A stretch of DNA of 64,000 nucleotides, taken from positions 1,240,001 through 1,304,000 of the forward strand of contig NZ_CP017688.1 of NCBI RefSeq assembly GCF_001831475.1. Reading direction: 5' to 3'. This stretch comes from Flavobacterium crassostreae. GTDB lineage: Bacteria; Bacteroidota; Bacteroidia; Flavobacteriales; Flavobacteriaceae. Every line of letters starts with the position of its first letter. Position 1 is the stretch's first letter. The notes under the pieces were generated by a model. It saw only the letters and a program-made list of their open reading frames with translations. It did not search any database and was not told where the DNA came from. The translations under genes were made by a program, and so were the position numbers. Positions 43,305 to 51,337 of the stretch are shown in pieces.

Positions 43305-43509
43305 TTAATGCCTATTCTCGGAAAGATTTTCTAGAGGAATGCTTTTCACAAAACGCTTTCGGTCTTGGGCTATTCCTCTGGCATCGATACGGTTTTTGTT
43401 TTTTTGTAAAAGGATAGGCAATAGAATAGGTGGATTTGTTTGAAAAATCACCTAACTTTTTTAAAAATTCATCTTCGGGATCTTCTTGTTTTTTTGGGCA
43501 AAGATACAA
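43305..43509 (-). pseudogene. small basic-tailed protein gene with apparent frameshift, upstream of lipB
   Basis: One frame encodes a polar stretch (PEDEFLKKLGDFSNKSTYSI, then AYPFTK) and another frame continues with KNRIDARGIAQDRKRFVKSI then PLENLSENRH and a TAA at 43305-43307. The two join at a run of seven A on the minus strand (43399-43405): removing one A would give a single reading frame of about 67 codons ending 25 nt before lipB. The start is unclear: a TTG at 43509 lies inside a TATCTTTG box. It could be a decayed gene, a sequencing error or slippage at the A run. Family not recognised. Confidence 0.4.
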
Positions 43510-43572
43510 ACTCTATACGGAATTGCTAAACTCTTGGGGATACTTAATTCTAGATACGAGGTATTGTAAACT

Positions 43573-43634
43573 AGCCCCGATTGGAAGCGGTATCCCACGC
43601 CTTTTTTTGGGCGTGGATAAAGCGGAAAGCGGGA
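43573..43634 (+). repeat. dispersed inverted-repeat element, copy C
   Basis: Left end AGCCCCGATTGGAAGCGG then TATCC, right end ATAAAGCGGAAAGCGGGA. The central hairpin is short and G+C-rich: CCACGCC (43595-43601) with GGCGTGG (43610-43616). It lies 133 nt upstream of lysS, in the 488-bp gap between lipB and lysS. Confidence 0.82.
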
Positions 43635-43714
43635 CAGAATTGGATAAGGTGTGCGGACTTAATGCTCCAGAATCTGCGCTGGCTTGGGTTGCTATTTTAG
43701 CAGAGGCTGTTTTT

Positions 43715-43745
43715 TTGTTATTTTAACACATAAAGACTATCTTTG
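43715..43745 (+). promoter_or_regulatory. lysS promoter
   Basis: TTG at 43715-43717, a 20-bp spacer and TATCTTTG at 43738-43745, 22 nt before the lysS ATG. Confidence 0.7.
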
Positions 43746-43767
43746 TGCTCTTAAAAATCAGAGTAAA

Positions 43768-45471
43768 ATGGCATTATCCGAACAAGAAATTATCCGTAGA
43801 GAAAAACTACAAAACTTACGAAACTTAGGGATTAACCCGTATCCTGCTAATCTTTTTGCTGTAGATCATACTTCCAAACAAATAAAGGAAAGCTTTGAAG
43901 AGGGCAAGAAGGTTGTTGTGGCTGGGCGTTTGATGAGTGTTAGAGACCAAGGTAAGGCCTGTTTTGCGGAACTGCAAGATAGCGAGGGACGTATTCAGTT
44001 GTACGTGAATCGGGATGTATTGTGTGTTGGAGAGGATAAAACGCTTTATAATCAGGTTTTTAAAAAATTAACGGATCTAGGGGATTTTATTGGTATTGAA
44101 GGAGAATTGTTTACCACCAAGGTAGGCGCTCAGTGTATTAGGGTGGATGGGTTTACTTTTTTGAGTAAAACGTTACGTCCGTTGCCGTTGCCAAAAGTGG
44201 ACGAGGATGGAAAGGTACATGATGCTTTTAACGATGCCGAATTGCGTTATAGAATGCGCTACGTAGATTTGACGGTGAACCAAAACGTAAAGCAAACGTT
44301 TGTTAAAAGAACAAAATTGTTCAACGCCATGCGTGGTTTTTTTAACGATGCTGGATATCTTGAGGTCGAAACGCCTATTTTGCAATCCATTCCGGGTGGT
44401 GCAGCGGCGCGTCCGTTTATTACGCATCATAACTCTCTTGATATGCCGTTGTATATGCGTATAGCAAATGAGTTATATTTAAAAAGATTAATCGTAGGTG
44501 GATTTGATGGGGTGTATGAGTTTTCTAAAAATTTCCGTAACGAGGGAATGGATAGAACACACAATCCAGAATTTACTGCCATGGAAATATATGTAGCCTA
44601 CAAGGACTACAACTGGATGATGGAGTTTACGGAGAACTTACTGGAACATTGCGCCATTGGTGTAAATGGTACTAGTGAAGCTACTTTTGGAGAACACAAA
44701 ATCAACTTTAAAGCACCTTATGCTCGTGTGACCATGACGGATTCTATCCAGCATTTTACTGGTTTTGATATTTCTGGCAAAACCGAAGCAGAACTTTTTG
44801 AAGCTGCCAAAGCAATGGGAATTGAAGTAGATGCTACCATGGGGAAAGGGAAATTGATTGACGAAATTTTTGGCGCTAAATGCGAAGGAAATTATATTCA
44901 GCCTACATTTATCACGGACTATCCAAAGGAGATGTCTCCGCTTTGTAAAGAGCACCGGGATAATCCGGAATTAACGGAGCGTTTTGAATTAATGGTTTGT
45001 GGTAAAGAAGTAGCAAATGCTTATTCGGAACTAAATGACCCTATTGATCAAAGAGCTCGTTTTGAGGATCAAATGCGTTTGGCTGAAAAAGGGGATGACG
45101 AGGCCTCTGGAATTATTGATGAAGATTTTTTGAGAGCACTAGAATATGGTATGCCACCAACCTCTGGATTAGGGATTGGAATGGATCGTTTGATGATGTT
45201 TTTGACTAATAATGCTTCGATTCAAGAAGTATTGTTTTTTCCTCAAATGAGACCAGAGAAAAAACAAATCACGGTAGAGCTTGAAGCAGACGAGAAAACA
45301 ATTGTAGCCATTCTAGAGGCCAATGACAACCAAATGGAGTTTGGATTGCTCAAAATAAAATCCGAATTAAGCGGTAAAAAATGGGATAAAGCCATGAAAA
45401 ACCTTTCGGCACTTGGAATGACCGAAGTAGTTGTTGCAGATAATGGCAAGGCATGTAGATTGAAAGGCTAA
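43768..45471 (+). CDS. lysS: lysine--tRNA ligase, class II
   Basis: 567 residues from ATG 43768 (MALSEQEIIRREKLQNLRNL); a longer frame from 43684 would precede the promoter. The OB-fold anticodon domain (VVVAGRLMSVRDQGKACFAE) is followed by class II motifs: motif 1 in YLEVETPILQSIPGGAAARP, motif 2 in EFSKNFRNEGMDRTHNPEFT and motif 3 in SGLGIGMDRLMMFLTNNASI. A C-terminal extension of about 65 residues after motif 3 is found in Bacteroidetes LysS. It charges tRNA-Lys. A terminator follows. Confidence 0.96.
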   Translation: MALSEQEIIRREKLQNLRNLGINPYPANLFAVDHTSKQIKESFEEGKKVVVAGRLMSVRDQGKACFAELQDSEGRIQLYVNRDVLCVGEDKTLYNQVFKKLTDLGDFIGIEGELFTTKVGAQCIRVDGFTFLSKTLRPLPLPKVDEDGKVHDAFNDAELRYRMRYVDLTVNQNVKQTFVKRTKLFNAMRGFFNDAGYLEVETPILQSIPGGAAARPFITHHNSLDMPLYMRIANELYLKRLIVGGFDGVYEFSKNFRNEGMDRTHNPEFTAMEIYVAYKDYNWMMEFTENLLEHCAIGVNGTSEATFGEHKINFKAPYARVTMTDSIQHFTGFDISGKTEAELFEAAKAMGIEVDATMGKGKLIDEIFGAKCEGNYIQPTFITDYPKEMSPLCKEHRDNPELTERFELMVCGKEVANAYSELNDPIDQRARFEDQMRLAEKGDDEASGIIDEDFLRALEYGMPPTSGLGIGMDRLMMFLTNNASIQEVLFFPQMRPEKKQITVELEADEKTIVAILEANDNQMEFGLLKIKSELSGKKWDKAMKNLSALGMTEVVVADNGKACRLKG

Positions 45472-45507
45472 ACCATAATTGCTAAACACTAGCGTTATAA
45501 ATAAAAA

Positions 45508-45540
45508 CAAACCCGACAGCTGTATACGCTGTCGGGTTTG
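45508..45540. terminator. terminator between lysS and the 597-residue gene
   Basis: 13-bp perfect stem CAAACCCGACAGC with GCTGTCGGGTTTG (7-nt loop) and seven T on the plus strand. It lies just beyond the stop of the convergent minus-strand gene as well. Confidence 0.88.
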
Positions 45541-45545
45541 TTTTT

Positions 45546-47339
45546 TTAGACTAATTCAGGAATTGAAATAGTTAGTAACTCTTGTTTGTATAGGGGTAAT
45601 AATTGGGTTTCGGTATTTGCAAATGGGGCATCAGTAAAGAGTGTTTCGTAGTAGTTAATTCCGTCTAAAAGATTGTTCTTGAAAGAGTTCCATTTTTTAA
45701 TTTGCCCTGCGTTGATTGTTTCGGATACGGTTTGAATTTCGTTTTTTAAATAATCCAGGTACATTTTGAGTTCTTTAACAAACATATTGGGGCGGTTTGT
45801 ATTGGTTACAACATTCGCATTTCCGTAAATGTGTTGCACCATTTGTGTCAAAGAAACTTCTTGGTCAAAATAAGCCATGTTAGGCCCCGGACAAATAACA
45901 ACTCCTTGTTCTTGTCCTTTGATTTGTATGTCGTTTTCAAGATAGATGGCATTGGCTAAACCAACACAAAGACAGGATTTGTCTGTGATTTTATTTTTGG
46001 CGTTAGTATACATGGCGTCGCTTAAATTGGCTTTGTTATCTGCTAACTCTTGGAGTTTTATATCTTGGTATTTTTTGGAGGCGGTACAAATTCCTTCGGG
46101 GCCTAATTCTTTACTCAGAGCCAAAAACTTTTTGGGACAAGAGCTTCCTGCTTTGTTTTCTTGAATTCGTTTTTGTTTTAAGGCTTCGTTTGTGGTTCCT
46201 TTTAGGGTATTGAACGGAATTCCTAAAGGAGAAATAGGGCTGAGGTACAAATCTTCTTCGTTAGCTTTGGCTAGTAATTCGCGGGTATGGGGATCCACGG
46301 AGGTTGCTTCTGGAACCAATAAAAATGGAGAGCCCCAGCCAATAGAGTCTACTTGGTAATGAGAGAGCAAAAAGTCGTGTTCTGCGGCGGTTCCTACCCC
46401 TCCTTGAACGGTGATTTTTAATTCTAGTGGATTCTCTGGAACGGGTTTGCCTTTGGTAGTTAGGGCTTTTACCATTAGTTCGTGTGCGGAGGCTATTAAT
46501 TGTTCTTTTTTGGCTTTAAATTCTTCTAGAATAGGTCCTAGCAAATGCCCTTCGGTGGCAAAGGCATGTCCTCCGCAATTTAATCCCGACTCAATCCGGT
46601 ATTCAGAAACCCAAAGCCCTTTTTTGGCCAAAAAATTGCCTTGTATCATCGCAGATCTAAAGTCGCTCACTTTAAGGATTATTTTTTTGCTTAATTGGTT
46701 GTTGTTGTCCGGAAAAAAAACATCAAAATTCTCAAAATAACTGTACAATCTGGGGTTCATGCCTGCCGAAAGAACCACAGAGGAGGTCAAAGTACTGTTG
46801 GCAAAGCCACGTAATGAGGCGTGGGCATCATTGAATTCTGTAGGTAATTGCTCGTTTTTGTTAAAGTTGTCTTTATCTACCTTGGTCATGATGTTAACAT
46901 CAATTGCTCCAGTGGTAAGGTGGTTGTCTATATAGTTTTTGAGCGCTTCTTTGCCTTCTTCAAGCTTGCCTTGTAGACCTTGTTTGACGGCAGATTTATT
47001 AGGTAACATGGCAATATAGTTTTCTAAGACAATTTTGCTTTCGGTTAACTCGGTTTTAAAAGCTTCAAATTTTTGCTTTACAATAGTGTCTACTAAATTA
47101 AGATACGAAGTGACCCGTTCTGCACGATAATCTTGCATTTTTTGGGTAATTTCGTGGTACGGAAGATGAAATTTAGAACTATAAAAAGCACTCATTTTTT
47201 CTATTAAATCATCATCAATAATAGAAATTACTGAAGAAATCCCATATTTAGCCACTCTAATCGGACTGTCAATGGTGTAAGCGAGTCCCATCACCGGAAT
47301 GTGAAAGGTATGTACTGGTTTAGTAATGGTCATAGACAT
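45546..47339 (-). CDS. large conserved hypothetical protein, possible TIM-barrel enzyme
   Basis: 597 residues, soluble, no signal or membrane helix. The start HIPVMGLAYTIDSPIRVAKY, then GISSVISIIDDDLIEKM, recalls the first strand and helix of nitronate-monooxygenase-type FMN barrels. ITVQGGVGTAAEHDFLLSHY and VDSIGWGSPFLLVPEATSVD look like later barrel strands with a phosphate-binding GG. Between them lies a helical insertion (about 60-190). Cysteines at 255, 401, 418, 456, 458 and 483 could bind a metal or cluster. I know no characterised homologue; the barrel assignment is inference. It is monocistronic. Confidence 0.7.
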   Translation of the reverse strand: MSMTITKPVHTFHIPVMGLAYTIDSPIRVAKYGISSVISIIDDDLIEKMSAFYSSKFHLPYHEITQKMQDYRAERVTSYLNLVDTIVKQKFEAFKTELTESKIVLENYIAMLPNKSAVKQGLQGKLEEGKEALKNYIDNHLTTGAIDVNIMTKVDKDNFNKNEQLPTEFNDAHASLRGFANSTLTSSVVLSAGMNPRLYSYFENFDVFFPDNNNQLSKKIILKVSDFRSAMIQGNFLAKKGLWVSEYRIESGLNCGGHAFATEGHLLGPILEEFKAKKEQLIASAHELMVKALTTKGKPVPENPLELKITVQGGVGTAAEHDFLLSHYQVDSIGWGSPFLLVPEATSVDPHTRELLAKANEEDLYLSPISPLGIPFNTLKGTTNEALKQKRIQENKAGSSCPKKFLALSKELGPEGICTASKKYQDIKLQELADNKANLSDAMYTNAKNKITDKSCLCVGLANAIYLENDIQIKGQEQGVVICPGPNMAYFDQEVSLTQMVQHIYGNANVVTNTNRPNMFVKELKMYLDYLKNEIQTVSETINAGQIKKWNSFKNNLLDGINYYETLFTDAPFANTETQLLPLYKQELLTISIPELV

Positions 47340-47531
47340 ATTTTTTAAAAATAATAATCTACAAATATTGCTATTCTATCCCGTTAAAAACCTGATATTT
47401 ATCATTGGGCTTTTTTTTTAACGAATAATTTAGAGCACATCATTTTTTTGTACCGAACTAAAAACCCGCTTGATGGTTTTTGTTTGAATTCTAAAATAAG
47501 TCAAAGCAAACCCTATTTTATGCCAAAAAAA

Positions 47532-47559
47532 TACCGCAACAAAGCTATTTGTTGCGGTA
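47532..47559 (-). terminator. terminator of the rluF-like gene
   Basis: Perfect 12-bp stem TACCGCAACAAA with TTTGTTGCGGTA (4-nt loop); on the minus strand a run of seven T follows. It lies 27 nt beyond the stop at 47586. Confidence 0.9.
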
Positions 47560-47585
47560 AGTAGTATACACTAGCCAGGTGGCGT

Positions 47586-48398
47586 TTAATAATCGTTTTT
47601 ATTTTTAAACCTAGGATCGTTTCTCTGGATAAACTCGGTTTTCCTTCTAGGGATTTCTTCCTTTGGTAAACTTGCTTCTTCTGTTTTGCTTGAAGGAGCT
47701 ATAAGTGCATTGAGCTCTTTTATTTCGGCATCGGTCAAATCACGGTAACGCCCCACCGGAACATCTAGAGAAATGTTTATAATACGGATGCGTTTTAGCG
47801 CAGTAACCTCGTATCCAAGATATTCACACATTCTACGAATTTGGCGGTTTAAACCCTGAGTCAGAATAATTTTAAAAATATATTTACTGATTTGTTCTAC
47901 TTTACATTTTCGGGTAACGGTATCTAGTATGGGCACGCCATTGCCCATCCGTTCTATAAAACGATCTGTAATGGGTTTGTTTACCGTTACGGTATATTCT
48001 TTTTCGTGGTTGTTTCTGGCCCGAAGTATTTTGTTCACAATATCGCCATCATTGGTCATAAAAATCAAGCCTTCACTGGCTTTGTCTAGCCTACCTATTG
48101 GGAAAATTCGTTTAGAATAATTGATGTAATCTACAATATTATTGCGCACCTCTAAATTAGTGGTGCATTCAATACCAATGGGTTTGTAAAAAGCAAGATA
48201 CACCGATTTTTCGTTTTTTTCTCTAATTAAAGTACCATCAATACGCACTTCATCTTTAAAAGAAACTTTGGTTCCAAGCTCTGGTACCACACCGTTTATG
48301 GTTACCCTACCTTCTGCAATGATTTTGTCTGCTTCACGGCGGGAGCAATAGCCTGTTTCTCCTATAAATTTATTAAGACGTTTTAAATTTTCTTCCAT
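47586..48398 (-). CDS. rluF: 23S rRNA pseudouridine synthase, RluF type
   Basis: 270 residues. An S4 RNA-binding domain (RLNKFIGETGYCSRREADKI) is followed by the RsuA/RluB/E/F catalytic domain with the Asp in FPIGRLDKASEGLIFMTNDG. The RluF-specific RFIERMGNGVPILDTVTRKC and LTQGLNRQIRRMCEYLGYEV are present. A basic tail of about 45 residues ends in FIQRNDPRFKNKNDY. It modifies U2604 of 23S rRNA, possibly also tRNA-Tyr as E. coli RluF does. The promoter box lies only 4 nt before the ATG. Confidence 0.9.
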   Translation of the reverse strand: MEENLKRLNKFIGETGYCSRREADKIIAEGRVTINGVVPELGTKVSFKDEVRIDGTLIREKNEKSVYLAFYKPIGIECTTNLEVRNNIVDYINYSKRIFPIGRLDKASEGLIFMTNDGDIVNKILRARNNHEKEYTVTVNKPITDRFIERMGNGVPILDTVTRKCKVEQISKYIFKIILTQGLNRQIRRMCEYLGYEVTALKRIRIINISLDVPVGRYRDLTDAEIKELNALIAPSSKTEEASLPKEEIPRRKTEFIQRNDPRFKNKNDY

Positions 48399-48402
48399 AC
48401 TA

Positions 48403-48410
48403 CAAAAGTA
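48403..48410 (-). promoter_or_regulatory. -7 promoter box immediately before rluF
   Basis: TACTTTTG on the minus strand, a full consensus match, ends 4 nt before the ATG. A transcript from here would have little or no leader. Confidence 0.55.
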
Positions 48411-48475
48411 ATACTAAATTGTGTAATGGTGGAGAGGCTGGATTATTTAATTTGGGCGTTTTGGTAAAAGGAAAT

Positions 48476-49342
48476 TTATTTTTTGGATATAAACGTGTTG
48501 GAGTCAAACAAAAAATGTGCAATTTTTGTATAAAGTGCCGCATCATGCATGCTGTGTCCGAGTCCATTTGTTTCTACCAAAACAGCTTCTTTCCAGTGTT
48601 GTGCTATTTTTTGCGCTTCTTTAAACAAAACAATGCTGTCTGAGATGTCATGTGCTATAAATCCTTTGGTTGTAATTTGAGAGGCAAAATACTTTCCAGA
48701 AAAATCCTTTAGGTTCAAATCAAAATGGGTTTTATAGTGCTTTTCGAGACCTTTGTAGATGGTAGTATTCAAGCCCAGCATCTGGATGTAATTGTGGAGA
48801 ATAACTTTAAAATCACTCGGAGATCCTAAAATCACCATTTTTTGGATAGCGTTGTTTTGGTATGTAGCTTGGTAGTATAAGCAGGTTTTGGCGCCTAACG
48901 AATGCCCTATTATATATTGTGGTTGGTGTTTTTGGGCTACTATATTTATAAAAGAAGCATATTGAGGGATGTTAAATTCTTTTCCGCTAGAGAGTCCATG
49001 AGCGGGTCCATCTAGAGCAATAATGGTGCTGCCCGATTTTTTTAAATAAGGCAAAATGTTTTCCCAACGCGAAGCATTGCTTTCCCAGCCATGAACTAAT
49101 AAAATAACGGTTTGGTTGCCACTCCAGATATAGGTTTGAAAATGGGCGTTGTGGTGGTAATGGGTAGTAGTTTCTGCTTCTTGCAAAATAGCAGGTAGCT
49201 TGTCTTTGGTAAATTTGCCTTCTCGTGGTTCGCTAAAAAGCGCATAAGCAAGTTGCACGGCTTTGTTTGGAGCGATATAGCTCAGTAGATTGATGTAGGC
49301 TCCAATAGATTTGGCAACAATTGTTTTAACTATTTTTTTCAT
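48476..49342 (-). CDS. alpha/beta hydrolase
   Basis: 288 residues. The fold is read from ILLVHGWESNASRWENILPY (oxyanion HGW), ALDGPAHGLSSG, the nucleophile elbow IIGHSLGAKTCL with Ser, and the late NGLGHSMHD with His; the Asp is less clear. The first 60 residues are extra. It is a soluble serine hydrolase of unknown substrate. The upstream gene is separated by a terminator at 49350, so it has its own transcription or partial read-through. Confidence 0.88.
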   Translation of the reverse strand: MKKIVKTIVAKSIGAYINLLSYIAPNKAVQLAYALFSEPREGKFTKDKLPAILQEAETTTHYHHNAHFQTYIWSGNQTVILLVHGWESNASRWENILPYLKKSGSTIIALDGPAHGLSSGKEFNIPQYASFINIVAQKHQPQYIIGHSLGAKTCLYYQATYQNNAIQKMVILGSPSDFKVILHNYIQMLGLNTTIYKGLEKHYKTHFDLNLKDFSGKYFASQITTKGFIAHDISDSIVLFKEAQKIAQHWKEAVLVETNGLGHSMHDAALYTKIAHFLFDSNTFISKK

Positions 49343-49349
49343 AATAAAA

Positions 49350-49378
49350 AAGTCCCGATAGGGTAGGTATCGGGACTT
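49350..49378 (-). terminator. terminator of the zinc-ribbon-like gene
   Basis: 11-bp stem AAGTCCCGATA with TATCGGGACTT (7-nt loop) followed on the minus strand by six T. It is 8 nt upstream of the start of the alpha/beta hydrolase gene. Confidence 0.85.
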
Positions 49379-49386
49379 AAATATAA

Positions 49387-50166
49387 TTAAAATTTAGAAA
49401 ACAATTTTTCCATTTTTTCTTTTTCTTCCTCAGCCAAGGTGCTGTCTACCAAAATTCTTCCAGAATGTTCGTCAGTGATGATTTTTTTTCTTGAAGCAAT
49501 CTCTACTTGGGTTTGTGGTGGAATCGTAAAAAACGATCCTGCAGAAGCGCCTCTTTCAATAGATACTACTGCTAAACCATTACGAACACTGGTTCTTATT
49601 CTGGTATACGCTGCAAGTAATCTGTCTTCAATGGTGCTTTGAAACTCAAGTGATTTTTCGGTCAAGTATGCTTCTTCTTTAGCTGTTTCAGACAAGATGG
49701 CCTCTAACTCCGATTTTTTATGCTTTAAGTGGTTGGATTTTGTTTCTAATCTTTCTTTAGATTGAGAAATAACTTCTTTTTTGTGTTCAATCGAAGCCTT
49801 CATTTCTTTGATTTGCTTTTCGGCTAATTGAATTTCAAGTTCTTGAAATTCTACTTCTTTGGTTAAAGAGTTAAATTCTCGGTTGTTACGAACGGTTTCT
49901 TGTTGTTTCGTATATTTTTTGATGGCTTCTTTGTGCTCATCAATTGCATTCTTTTTTGACTTGATTAGGTCTTCAATTACTTCAAGTTCTCCTTTCAATT
50001 TCTCCGAACGAGTGCTTAAACCAGCAACTTCATCTTCTAGATCTTCCACCTCAAGAGGAAGTTCCCCTCTTACATTTCTAATTTCGTCAATTCTAGAGTC
50101 AATCAATTGTAAATCGTAGATTGCTCTTAACTTGTCCTCAACACTTAATTCTTTCGTATTCGCCAT
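49387..50166 (-). CDS. C4-type zinc-ribbon (PF02591-like) coiled-coil protein without zinc ligands
   Basis: 259 residues. A long antiparallel coiled coil occupies about 20-185 (LPLEVEDLEDEVAGLSTRSE onward). The C-terminal ribbon is recognisable by IPPQTQVEIASRKKIITDEH and SGRILVD, but the four usual Cys are Ser208, Ser211, Asp232 and Ser235. The family has been linked to translation regulation and chromosome-associated roles, not settled. It starts 3 nt after the Nif3-like gene and ends with a terminator, forming a two-gene operon. Confidence 0.85.
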   Translation of the reverse strand: MANTKELSVEDKLRAIYDLQLIDSRIDEIRNVRGELPLEVEDLEDEVAGLSTRSEKLKGELEVIEDLIKSKKNAIDEHKEAIKKYTKQQETVRNNREFNSLTKEVEFQELEIQLAEKQIKEMKASIEHKKEVISQSKERLETKSNHLKHKKSELEAILSETAKEEAYLTEKSLEFQSTIEDRLLAAYTRIRTSVRNGLAVVSIERGASAGSFFTIPPQTQVEIASRKKIITDEHSGRILVDSTLAEEEKEKMEKLFSKF

Positions 50167-50169
50167 ATT

Positions 50170-51264
50170 CTATAAGTACTTAACTGGATTTGTATTTTCT
50201 TCAGATAAAATGATTGCAAAATTAAGGATTTTTTTCCGAAGAAAATCAACAATATAATTTTTTGTATAGCGTTCGCTCTCAAAATGTCCAATATCTGCCA
50301 AAAGTAAGCTATTTTCGGCTTCGTAAAACTGATGGTATTTTAAATCTGCAGTCAAAAAAGCATCGGCTCCAGCCAAAATTGCATTTTTTATGGCATAACT
50401 TCCGGATCCACCCAATACGGCAACTTTTTGTATTTTGGTATCTCTAAGGACAGAATGACGAATGCCCTCGGCGCCCATTTTGTCTTTAACTAACCGCAAA
50501 AAATCTATTTCGGTCATGGGTGCTTCAAATTCGGCTAGCATTCCGAGGCCAATATTTTGATGGGTGTTTTTTAAATCATAAACTTCGTAGGCTACTTCTT
50601 CGTAAATGTGGTTGGTAAATAGTGCTTTTAAAATTTTGGATTCTAAATGTTTTTCAAAGGTAACTTCTATCTTTATCTCTTGGGCTTCTATTAGTTCCAA
50701 ACGGTTTCCGATTACAGGGTTGCTGTTTTCGCCTCCTTTGTAGGTACTAGTGCCTGTGGAGGTAAAGCTGCAGTTTTCGTAATTTCCGATTTGTCCAGCA
50801 CCAGCCTCAAAGAGCGCTTCTCTTACTTTAAGGACATTTTCGGCAATGGTATAGGTGACTAATTTACGGATGTACTGTTGTTTTGGGATTAAAATTTTGG
50901 CATTTTTGAGGCCAAGGGCGTCGCAAAATATTTTGTTAACTCCTTCGGGATGGTTGTCTAGGGCAGTATGAACAGCATAAATGGCAATGTCATTGCGTAT
51001 GGCCTTGGCAATGGCTCGGGCTACATAATTTTGTCCAATTATTTTTTTTAGTCCTGAGAACAAAATAGGATGAAAACAAACGATCAGGTTGCAATCCTTT
51101 ACAATAGCTTCCTCAATTACACTCTCTAAGGCATCATGACAAACCAAAACTCCCGTGGCTGGCACATCTGGATTCCCTACTAATAACCCTACGTTGTCAA
51201 AATCTTCGGCATAGGCCAATGGAGCCATTTGCTCAAGAACGGTAAGTATTTCTTTTATTTTCAT
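50170..51264 (-). CDS. Nif3-like dinuclear metal centre protein (YqfO type)
   Basis: 364 residues, the longer form with a middle PII/CutA-like insert (about 125-235). Metal ligands are in IVCFHPILFSG, AIYAVHTALDNHPEGVN, FLTADLKYHQFYEAE and LLADIGHFESER. Proteins of this family form toroidal hexamers and some act as GTP cyclohydrolase type 2 or lipoate/NAD-related hydrolases; the actual substrate is open. It is divergent from lpxK and cotranscribed with the zinc-ribbon-like gene. Confidence 0.93.
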   Translation of the reverse strand: MKIKEILTVLEQMAPLAYAEDFDNVGLLVGNPDVPATGVLVCHDALESVIEEAIVKDCNLIVCFHPILFSGLKKIIGQNYVARAIAKAIRNDIAIYAVHTALDNHPEGVNKIFCDALGLKNAKILIPKQQYIRKLVTYTIAENVLKVREALFEAGAGQIGNYENCSFTSTGTSTYKGGENSNPVIGNRLELIEAQEIKIEVTFEKHLESKILKALFTNHIYEEVAYEVYDLKNTHQNIGLGMLAEFEAPMTEIDFLRLVKDKMGAEGIRHSVLRDTKIQKVAVLGGSGSYAIKNAILAGADAFLTADLKYHQFYEAENSLLLADIGHFESERYTKNYIVDFLRKKILNFAIILSEENTNPVKYL

Positions 51265-51325
51265 GGTTGCTTTTTTGTGACAAACAAATTAACGAATAAA
51301 CAAATCAATTTTAAAATAAAAAAAT

Positions 51326-51333
51326 TACTTTCG
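51326..51333 (+). promoter_or_regulatory. -7-like promoter box immediately before lpxK
   Basis: TACTTTCG matches TAnnTTTG except one base and ends 4 nt before the lpxK ATG, the same geometry as at rluF. Confidence 0.45.
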
Positions 51334-51337
51334 TGAA

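Noticed and set aside
43430..43726. 98-residue plus-strand frame upstream of lysS
   Set aside because: It runs through inverted-repeat copy C and opposite the small frameshifted gene, has an odd composition and ends before the lysS promoter. It looks like a chance frame.
48419..48643. 74-residue plus-strand frame between rluF and the alpha/beta hydrolase gene
   Set aside because: Mostly antisense to the hydrolase C-terminus and Cys/Phe-rich without any pattern.
49350..49378. Hairpin with CCCGATAG, a possible further copy of the dispersed repeat
   Set aside because: It lacks both end motifs and is followed by six T right after a stop codon, so it is a simple terminator.
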